64,000 bases of DNA from Candidatus Bathyarchaeota archaeon (GTDB taxonomy: Archaea; Thermoproteota; Bathyarchaeia; Bathyarchaeales; Bathycorpusculaceae), in the NCBI GenBank assembly GCA_026014465.1, contig JAOZID010000010.1:1615806-1679805 (forward strand), read 5' to 3'. Shown here piece after piece: positions 18,914-25,844 of this stretch. Position 1 is the first letter of the stretch, and each line of letters starts with the position of its first letter. The notes under the pieces were generated by a model, which was given only the letters and a program-made list of their open reading frames with translations, searched no databases and was not told the origin of the DNA. The position numbers and the translations under genes were made by a program.

Positions 18914-19528
18914 ATGGTTATGCTTGTTGTTGGAGTTTGTGGCAGCCCACGCCAGCAAGCTACAGAGCATGTTTTAAAAGAGGCGTTGGGTCTGCTTGAA
19001 GAAAAAGGGTTCACGACAAAGTTTTGGTCTGTTCGCGGGAAACGTTTAGGTTTTTGTTTGCACTGCGATTTTTGCCTAAAAAACAAGGTCTGCGTCCTCA
19101 AAGACGATATGCAAGAACTCTACGCGCTGCTCAAAGAAGCCGACGGCATAATCTTTGCAACCCCCGTCTACAACGGAGCAGTCAGCGCCCAAACCAAAGC
19201 AGTCATGGACAGGTGCCGCGCCGCCGTCGCCAGCGACAAAGACTTCTTCAAACACAAAACAGGCATGGGCATAGCCCTAGGCGGCGACCGAATGGGCGGA
19301 CAAGAAGCAGCCCTAACACAGATTCACACGTTTTACATTCTTAACGCCATGGTGCCCGTTAGCGGAGGCTTTTTTGGCGCAAACCTAGGCGCTACGTTTT
19401 GGACAAAAGACACTTTAGAAGGCGTGAAAGAGGACACTGAAGGATTTAGGAGCTTGAAAAAAACCGTGAAAAAATTTGCCAAACACTTAGATGAGTACAA
19501 GGGTGCTGTGGGAGTGAAACAGCCATGA
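18914..19528 (+). CDS. Iron-sulfur flavoprotein (Isf-like, flavodoxin fold)
   Basis: About 204 residues. A flavodoxin-like FMN fold opens with VVGVCGSPR, and the second FMN loop is ATPVYNGAVS. Near residue 46 is a compact cysteine cluster CLHCDFCLKNKVC, that is C-x2-C-x2-C-x5-C, the spacing described for the 4Fe-4S site of Methanosarcina iron-sulfur flavoprotein. It would pass electrons between ferredoxin and flavin acceptors. The open frame begins at GTG 18872, but the ATG at 18914 (or 18920) gives the family N-terminus and lies downstream of the expected transcription start. The stop overlaps the next start (ATGA). Confidence 0.82.
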   Translation: MVMLVVGVCGSPRQQATEHVLKEALGLLEEKGFTTKFWSVRGKRLGFCLHCDFCLKNKVCVLKDDMQELYALLKEADGIIFATPVYNGAVSAQTKAVMDRCRAAVASDKDFFKHKTGMGIALGGDRMGGQEAALTQIHTFYILNAMVPVSGGFFGANLGATFWTKDTLEGVKEDTEGFRSLKKTVKKFAKHLDEYKGAVGVKQP

Positions 19529-20115
19529 GTACCGATAAAGGTGAAGTTAAGAAACGCAAAGTTGCGTGGGGAATTTCGGGTGCAGGTGACCGTATTGAGG
19601 AGTACGTTGAAGTCATGAAGGCTTTGCAGCGCCAGTACGCGGACACGTTAGATATTCATGTGTTTGTTTCCAAAGCAGGCGAGATGGTCTTGAAATTCTA
19701 CAAACTCGAAACCACCATCAAAGAAGCCTTCCCCAAATTCATGGTTGAACTCAACGCAAACTCGCCCTTCCTAGCAGCTTGGCTTCAAATGAACAAATAC
19801 GAATTCTTACTCATTGCGCCTGCCTCTTCAAACACCGTAGCCAAAATAGCCAACTGCATCGGAGATACCATGCTCACCAACGCGGCAAGCATGAGCCTAA
19901 AAGCGTTTGTTCCCGTCTACGTTGTCCCCGTGGATTACGAAGAAAAAACCCTCATCACCAAGTTGCCAAACGGCAAGGACATGAAGCTGCGTGTGCGAAA
20001 AGAAGACGCCCAGCAAGTACGCAAACTCGAGCAAATGGAGGACGTGCACGTGTTAGCTGACCCCCACCAAATTCCCGACGCCTTCAAAAAACACTTTGGT
20101 CAAAAGCCCGCCTAA
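19525..20115 (+). CDS. afpA: Archaeoflavoprotein (AfpA-like)
   Basis: 196 residues of the flavoprotein (HFCD) superfamily: WGISGAGDRIEEYVEVM at the N-terminus and LLIAPASSNTVAKIANCIGD in the middle, the FMN-binding loop. This matches archaeoflavoprotein AfpA (related to dihydromethanopterin reductase DmrB). In Archaeoglobus, AfpA takes electrons from ferredoxin through Isf. Here the two genes overlap by four bases, which strongly suggests they work as a pair. The stop overlaps the convergent protease gene by four bases. Confidence 0.82.
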   Translation: MSTDKGEVKKRKVAWGISGAGDRIEEYVEVMKALQRQYADTLDIHVFVSKAGEMVLKFYKLETTIKEAFPKFMVELNANSPFLAAWLQMNKYEFLLIAPASSNTVAKIANCIGDTMLTNAASMSLKAFVPVYVVPVDYEEKTLITKLPNGKDMKLRVRKEDAQQVRKLEQMEDVHVLADPHQIPDAFKKHFGQKPA

Positions 20116-20948
20116 AAGATTGACCCCAGCAGCCCCAACGTTATCCCCAGAGTCAACGGAAACGGCAATCCCGGAAACATCCCGTGCCTCTCAAGCATCC
20201 AAAACGTCAAATAACTCCCCACAACAATTCCCGCCACCGACAATGCGCAGGGAATCCAGCCAAACCGTATCAGCATAGAACCCGCCAGCAACGAATAAAA
20301 AACCAAATCCCCCAAGCCCATCTGGATGTCTTTGAATGCAAAGCTTACTCCCTTAATCTGCTCAAGCCCCGATGACGCGATTTTTCCTATGGGACCATAG
20401 TAGACGGCTAAGGTGTCGTAGATTGATAGGACTCCTAACAGCAGCAGAACAGTTGAGATGCTAAGGAATGCGCCAAAAAACGCTCCCAACGCGCCGCCCA
20501 ACACAACAATTACAAAGTCGCTTGTTTTGCCGCCTAACCTAAAAACCGCCAAATCCCCCAAAACCGCAACCACTACAGCAACCACCGCCCCAACCACCGT
20601 GCTATACTGCGCGCCAGCCAGCACCGACACCGTGTAGATAAAACCCAAAAGCAAAAACGCCAACGTCACCGCAACCCCCATAAGCAAATTCAAAACGTTA
20701 CGGCTGCGATATTTTATTAGCAAATACACGCCACTTGCCCCAACAGCCATCAACGCAAACAGGTAGACCGCGTTAAGGTATGGACCTGCGGGGGTGTTTT
20801 GGGGGATGGGTGTAACTGGAACCGCGACGGCTTGCGAGGAAGGGTTTTGCAGTAGCAGAGCGCAAAAAATGGTGATAATCAGGCTTGCCAGTATGGGCGT
20901 TAGGTACACGAGTTGGGCTTGAAACTCTTTTGGTTCGGGTTTTGCCAC
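20112..20948 (-). CDS. Presenilin/signal-peptide-peptidase-like intramembrane aspartic protease (first of two)
   Basis: 278 residues, about nine membrane segments, no soluble domain. It carries the A22 signatures: SIYDTLAVY (YD motif, about 178), MGLGDLVFY (GxGD, about 208), and GLPFPLTLG near the C-terminus in the place of the PAL loop. It would cut membrane helices of unknown clients. GTG start with AAGGA about 8 bases upstream. A second paralogue lies 81 bases upstream on the same strand. Confidence 0.78.
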   Translation of the reverse strand: MAKPEPKEFQAQLVYLTPILASLIITIFCALLLQNPSSQAVAVPVTPIPQNTPAGPYLNAVYLFALMAVGASGVYLLIKYRSRNVLNLLMGVAVTLAFLLLGFIYTVSVLAGAQYSTVVGAVVAVVVAVLGDLAVFRLGGKTSDFVIVVLGGALGAFFGAFLSISTVLLLLGVLSIYDTLAVYYGPIGKIASSGLEQIKGVSFAFKDIQMGLGDLVFYSLLAGSMLIRFGWIPCALSVAGIVVGSYLTFWMLERHGMFPGLPFPLTLGITLGLLGSIF

Positions 20949-21029
20949 GTTGTTTTCCTTGCTTGCTGTTTTGCTCTATGGTGGCAGTTATCGCAAAAGA
21001 AGGTTTGCTAAAAAAGGCTGCGGCGCTGT

Positions 21030-21935
21030 TTAGAGACCAAATCCTGCTAAACCGCCTGTAAGCAGCAAACTGGATATGACGTAGCCAAGTATGGCGCCTG
21101 GGCAAAGGAAGGGGAGTCCTGCTTGGGGTTTGCCTTTTATGACAAAAACCATGAGCCCTGCAAAGCCGATGAGCGTGCCTATCATGATGGATAAGCCAAT
21201 GAGAAAACCGTTCATGCCTCCGATTGTGTAGTATGCTGCAACAGCCAAGATGCCTGGGAATACGGTGTCGCCTACGCCAAGGAAGAATGCCTCACGTTCT
21301 TCGCCTGAGTCAATTTTCTCTTTCAGGTTCTTCTCTTCGTTAATTAAAGAGTAGCCGCGTTTTTTGGGGATAACAAAGAGGATGGGCAGCTTCAAATCCA
21401 CCAGCACATCAGCCAAGTCAATCATGTGCTTTGTCTTGTACACTGATATAGCATCGTATGTCGCCATCACAATTAGCAACGCCACAACAATAAGAACCGT
21501 CAACGAAATCCCAAGCATAGCCACCGCGCCAACAGCTGTCATAACACCAGTAATATCCAGTATGTACCATTCAGGGTACTTTATGAGCAAATACGTTAAA
21601 ACTGCCATAGCCGCTACAGCCACGCCCAACGAGATTTCCCAAGGCAAAATAATCGACAACAACGGGTACAATACGTAAACGCCAAGCAAACCCGTGGAAC
21701 CCAAAAATATGCCCTGAATAACATGTTTCTTACCGTACTTGGCAATAACCAAAATAAACGCAGTGAAAACAACCAAAACCACAAAGAAAAACACCAAGTT
21801 CCCCCAATCCCCAGGGTTCTCAAAAGCGCCCACACCTGCCGCCTCAAACGGACCTGTAACCACAAACGCCAGCAAATCCACAACAACAAACAACGCGCCC
21901 ATAACAAACATGGGCATAGTATCGGCAGCTTTCAT
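21030..21935 (-). CDS. Presenilin/signal-peptide-peptidase-like intramembrane aspartic protease (second of two)
   Basis: About 301 residues, nine-helix topology. It shows ATYDAISVY (YD), a charged cytoplasmic loop (VIPKKRGYSLINEEKNLKEK), GVGDTVFPG (GxGD) and GLPFLCPG (PAL-loop equivalent). The loop between the two catalytic helices is long and basic, unlike the short loop in its neighbour, so the two are diverged paralogues rather than a recent copy. The ATG at 21935 is preferred over a TTG at 21965, because AAGGAGG lies between the two starts. Confidence 0.8.
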   Translation of the reverse strand: MKAADTMPMFVMGALFVVVDLLAFVVTGPFEAAGVGAFENPGDWGNLVFFFVVLVVFTAFILVIAKYGKKHVIQGIFLGSTGLLGVYVLYPLLSIILPWEISLGVAVAAMAVLTYLLIKYPEWYILDITGVMTAVGAVAMLGISLTVLIVVALLIVMATYDAISVYKTKHMIDLADVLVDLKLPILFVIPKKRGYSLINEEKNLKEKIDSGEEREAFFLGVGDTVFPGILAVAAYYTIGGMNGFLIGLSIMIGTLIGFAGLMVFVIKGKPQAGLPFLCPGAILGYVISSLLLTGGLAGFGL

Positions 21936-22076
21936 TTTCGGTGTCCCTTTTTTCCTCCTTAACAAAAGCGGATACCTATTTATGCCTATTTCCTATTCTC
22001 AAAACATGCCCGCCAAACAAGCATCACCAACCAAATCTTTTGGTGCCCGCCTGCTGCTTTACTGGGGTTGTGGTTT

Positions 22077-23333
22077 TTAGATTTTGTATTTGTTTCCTGT
22101 TTTGGGTGCGACGGCTTTTAGTCCGAGTTCGGTTTTTGCCCATTTGGCGAGTAATTCGCAGTTGCCTTCTGCGCCGTGGACTACGTAGATTTTGGGGTTG
22201 CCTTTGATGTTTTGTAGGGTTTGTTTGAGTTGGGTTGCGCCGCTGTGGCTTGAGAAGTCGAAGTGGCGGACTTTGGCTTTTATTTTACGGACTTTGCCTT
22301 CGATGGTGCAGATGCCTTTTTCAAGCAGTTGCTTGCCTGGGGTGCCTGGGATTTGGTAGCTGACTAGGAAAACGGCGTTGGCTGCCTTTTTGCCGATTTT
22401 GGATATGTAAAACATGGAGGGGCCTCCTTTGAGCATGCCTGCGGGTGAGATGATTACGCTGGGGGTTTTGATTGCTTTGCGCCGGTCTCGCCAGCCTTCT
22501 ATCCACCGTACGGAACGCATGGTGTCTGTGAACAGTTTAGGGTCACGCAAAAACTCTTTGCCATTTAGCATAACCCTGCTGGCTTCTCTTGCCATGCCAT
22601 CAAGTATGACTGGGTATTCAAAGCGGTTTCCGAAAAGAACGCTGACGATTTCTTGCGAACGCCCCACGCCAAACGCTGGCACCAAAACCGTCCCGCCCCT
22701 CTCCACAACTTCAGTGCAGGCGGCAACGAAGCTTTTTTCGATGTCGGCTCTGGGGGTGTGGTCTTCGTTGGCGTAGGTGCTCTCTATGATTACTGCGTCT
22801 AGGTCGCCGTAGTTGGTGTCTGCGCCCTCTAAGAGTTTGCTGTCTTCGGTGTTGAAGTCGCCCGTGTAGAGCAAGCGTTTTCCTTCGCCTTCTACGATTA
22901 CTGAGGCGCTCCCGGGGGTGTGTCCAGCGTTTAGCAGCTGCAGGGTCATGTTACCTACTTTTTCTACAGCTCCGTAATCTAAGTGCTTGTTGCTGCGACT
23001 CATCGTCCTAAGTTCAATGTACTCGAAGGGCAAATAGTATCCTGACAGGTGGATGAAGTCTTGAATCAACAGTTGCGAAAGCTCCAAGTTTAGCCTGTTC
23101 GTGTACAACGGCTTCTTCCCATCAATATAGAACATGGGAATCGCGCCTGAATGATCCAAGTGGCTGTGCGTCAAAACTATGGCGTCTACTTCTTTGGGTG
23201 GCACATGCATAGGAAAACCCGGTTGACGGTCCATCATCACGCCGTAGTCAAGCAGAAACTGGGTTTTACGGCTCTTAACCGATATTCCTATTCTCCCAAC
23301 TTCCCGAGCTCCGCCTAAAAACTTTATCTGCAC
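22077..23333 (-). CDS. Beta-CASP metallo-nuclease (archaeal CPSF-like, aCPSF2 type)
   Basis: 418 residues. An N-terminal MBL domain (THSHLDHSG; AGHTPGSA; YTGDFN) is followed by the beta-CASP domain (STYANEDH, VPAFGVGRSQE, ISPAGMLKGG) and a terminal HFDFSSHSG / YVVHGAEGNC. It lacks the N-terminal KH domains of aCPSF1, so aCPSF2 is the likely class. Such proteins cut or trim RNA (mRNA 3' ends, maturation). It starts at GTG and appears monocistronic. Confidence 0.85.
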   Translation of the reverse strand: MQIKFLGGAREVGRIGISVKSRKTQFLLDYGVMMDRQPGFPMHVPPKEVDAIVLTHSHLDHSGAIPMFYIDGKKPLYTNRLNLELSQLLIQDFIHLSGYYLPFEYIELRTMSRSNKHLDYGAVEKVGNMTLQLLNAGHTPGSASVIVEGEGKRLLYTGDFNTEDSKLLEGADTNYGDLDAVIIESTYANEDHTPRADIEKSFVAACTEVVERGGTVLVPAFGVGRSQEIVSVLFGNRFEYPVILDGMAREASRVMLNGKEFLRDPKLFTDTMRSVRWIEGWRDRRKAIKTPSVIISPAGMLKGGPSMFYISKIGKKAANAVFLVSYQIPGTPGKQLLEKGICTIEGKVRKIKAKVRHFDFSSHSGATQLKQTLQNIKGNPKIYVVHGAEGNCELLAKWAKTELGLKAVAPKTGNKYKI

Positions 23334-23402
23334 CGTAGAATCAACCCTGTCTTAAGTTGTCGGATTAAACCATGAAGAAGGCTTTTAAAAAAGGTATTGA
23401 CT

Positions 23403-23990
23403 TCACGTTAAAGACGCGTGAACCCTGCCTTTTTTGATGGCAGAGAGGATATCGTCCACGTTTAGGTCGGCTTGGATTTCAGTGTAGACCGTGTAGAGTT
23501 CGTGGGGCTGGTGTGCGTCGCTTCCTCCTGTGCCTGGCAGCTTCATACGCTTAGCAAGTTCGTGCGCCTGCTTGTTCGCAAAGGAGGGCGAGCCGCCGTT
23601 AATGACCTCTATCGCGTCTACATTGCTGGTTTTCGTGTAATCTGCTAAGCCGTATTCGCGGTAAGGATGCGCCGCCACCGAAACATATCCGTTATCCCTG
23701 GCAAAGCCCACGACGTTTTCTACTGACCACGGTTTAGGCGGCAACTGCTCCGTACCCAAAACCAACACGTCCCCCAACGGAGTGCTAATTTCTACCCCTG
23801 GCAAAATCAAAATGTCGGGGTATGGCGCGGCGAGTTTTCGGACGGTGTCTATGCCTTTTACGCTGTCATGGTCGGTTACGGCGGCAACTTTGATGGATGG
23901 ATGTGCTACGAGTTTTTCCACTAAGGTTTTAGGTGAAATCTGCGAATCATCCGAAAAGGTGGTGTGTATGTGTAAATCGGCTCGAATCAC
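23403..23990 (-). CDS. PHP-domain metal-dependent phosphoesterase
   Basis: 195 residues with PHP motifs: DLHIHTTFSDDS, TDHDSVKG, AHPYREYG, GGSDAHQPHE, covering the usual metal-binding His/Asp set. The substrate is unknown; small PHP proteins act on nucleotides or phosphorylated metabolites. The GTG start lies 2 bases after the tgtA stop, so it is translated with tgtA. Whether it takes part in tRNA modification is only suggested by position. Confidence 0.8.
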   Translation of the reverse strand: MIRADLHIHTTFSDDSQISPKTLVEKLVAHPSIKVAAVTDHDSVKGIDTVRKLAAPYPDILILPGVEISTPLGDVLVLGTEQLPPKPWSVENVVGFARDNGYVSVAAHPYREYGLADYTKTSNVDAIEVINGGSPSFANKQAHELAKRMKLPGTGGSDAHQPHELYTVYTEIQADLNVDDILSAIKKGRVHASLT

Positions 23991-23992
23991 AT

Positions 23993-25615
23993 TTACCCGC
24001 TCAACTGTCTATGCAAAACCATCTCTAAATAGGATAAAAACTCTTTGCTTGACATGCCCTTACGGCTCAATGCTTCAAAGCCTACGCCTCTCTTAGCGCA
24101 GACCGCTTTGCATTTACTCTTCACTATAGAGCCCCACATGTCCGCGTCCTCAACCAAAACCACTGACTTATAGCTGTACAGTTTCACGTACTCTGCGACT
24201 TGACGCGCCACGTACTCCACGGTCTCAGTTTCCAAGGGCAGTGCGGTTTCATGCTGCGAAAGCGGGTAAACCTCAGTTAGCTCTAGTGGCGTAACCCCAA
24301 ACGGAGCCGCATAGAAACAAACATGCACTTTTTCGTAGTCTTCTTCGAGGCGCTGAGCCGAGCGGCGGGCTTCTTTGTATTCTTCGCTTTTGTGGAACGG
24401 CTTGATTCGGGTCTGGGGCAGTAGTAGCAGTAACTGGGTTTTTGGTGGGGGCGTGTAGCGGGCGTGGAGGCGTTTGCGGTAATGGGTAACTTCGGGTCGC
24501 GAGAGACCAATGGAGTCAAAGAAGAACAGTCCGCTGGGTTTAACCGTTGGGCTATGTTCTTCAATGAAGTCCTCATAGTTCTTGACTTTCTTAAGCGCCG
24601 TGAGCAATGCAGGGTGGGCGTGAGCGCGCATCTCCACATGCTCCCAGAGCCTACCTTCCTTGATGGCTTGCTTGATGCGTTTAAGCTCCGCAACGCAAAC
24701 GTGCAAGTTATGCTCGGCTAAGAAGACCTCTTTTTCCTTCTTGGGCATGTTCCAGACTTCTTTGGGCGTGGCGGTTGCGCATTTGGGGCACTGACACGGG
24801 AAATAATCCATCTCGTTAAGACGCCAAGTGCCGTTTTCGGTCATGTAACGGTTCTCACGAGCATACAACGCGTACGCGGCGGAATCAAACAAATCACAAC
24901 CCATCGCAACAGCCAATGCGAGCATATGCGGGTGTCCAGCGCCAAACAGGTGCAGGGGACGCTCTAAGGGCATGTTCATCTTGGCGGTTAGTATCATGTC
25001 AACAAGCACGTCATAGCGATACGATTCCATAACTTCGGTGGGGCTGCCCAATGCGTGAATTGGAAACGGCAACTTGCCCATGTCAACTGCGGATTTCGCG
25101 ACCAAATCAAGATGTTTGCCGCCTTGTATAGGTCCAACCCACAAGGTGTCGTCGCGTTTTTTAAGTTTGAAGAAATCTTTAGCACGCCTAAGCGTCTCGG
25201 CGACGGTTTGCTGGGCTTTTTCTTTAGGAACATGCCACCCCGTGGGAATGTCAAGTATGGTTGCTATGTCGCTTCCTATGCCCTCTTGGTACTCGACGAT
25301 TTGAGCTTGATTAACCTCCACGTTCCCATACACTAGGATTTGGTATGCGCCAGAGTCGGTCATGATTGCACCGTCAAAATCCAAAAACCCGTGCAGCCCC
25401 TCTTTTACGGGTTGGTCTTGGAAGCGTTTTCTTAGGATGTACGCGTTGGTTATGACGGCTTCAAACCCAAATTCCTCTTTGAGTCGACGCGGAGAAACCA
25501 ACTGGACACTCGGGTTAATAACTGGAAACAACAACGGCGTCTCAACAGTGCCGCTCTTCGTCTTCAACTTGCCAATTCGCCCAAGCAAATCCTTATCCTT
25601 AACTTCAAAGCTCAT
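23993..25615 (-). CDS. tgtA: Archaeosine tRNA-guanine(15) transglycosylase
   Basis: About 540 residues. The TIM-barrel TGT domain has MTDSGAYQ (nucleophile-region Asp about 90), PIQGG, and a zinc site CQCPKC near 277. The C-terminal part contains PFGVTPLELTEVYPLSQHE, the DUF5591/ArcS-like segment. No PUA domain follows, shorter than many euryarchaeal enzymes. It inserts preQ0 at G15 of tRNA on the way to archaeosine. QueC, which makes preQ0, is encoded at 39041-39709. ATG at 25615 is chosen over an upstream TTG. Confidence 0.9.
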   Translation of the reverse strand: MSFEVKDKDLLGRIGKLKTKSGTVETPLLFPVINPSVQLVSPRRLKEEFGFEAVITNAYILRKRFQDQPVKEGLHGFLDFDGAIMTDSGAYQILVYGNVEVNQAQIVEYQEGIGSDIATILDIPTGWHVPKEKAQQTVAETLRRAKDFFKLKKRDDTLWVGPIQGGKHLDLVAKSAVDMGKLPFPIHALGSPTEVMESYRYDVLVDMILTAKMNMPLERPLHLFGAGHPHMLALAVAMGCDLFDSAAYALYARENRYMTENGTWRLNEMDYFPCQCPKCATATPKEVWNMPKKEKEVFLAEHNLHVCVAELKRIKQAIKEGRLWEHVEMRAHAHPALLTALKKVKNYEDFIEEHSPTVKPSGLFFFDSIGLSRPEVTHYRKRLHARYTPPPKTQLLLLLPQTRIKPFHKSEEYKEARRSAQRLEEDYEKVHVCFYAAPFGVTPLELTEVYPLSQHETALPLETETVEYVARQVAEYVKLYSYKSVVLVEDADMWGSIVKSKCKAVCAKRGVGFEALSRKGMSSKEFLSYLEMVLHRQLSG

Positions 25616-25796
25616 AACAACCAACTAAGAACAAACAACATAAAAAAGCAACTATAAAAAACACGCCCCACAACCAACCCAATAGCACCCTGTCAGCGGT
25701 TCGAATAGACACTATGTGTAGATACATAAGGACCGCTAAAGTTGATACTTCAGAAAAATTGAGCCTCTGGTCTTGAACATATAGACTGGATGTTAG

Positions 25797-25806
25797 CTTA
25801 TATATT
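25797..25806 (+). promoter_or_regulatory. TATA box for the helicase-nuclease gene
   Basis: CTTATATATT about 40 bases before the ATG at 25845; the predicted leader is only about 15 bases. It belongs to the same TTATATAT class as the glutamine synthetase promoter. Confidence 0.55.
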
Positions 25807-25844
25807 GAGCGAAAGTAATAAGGACTCAGTGTGGTAAGGCTGAA

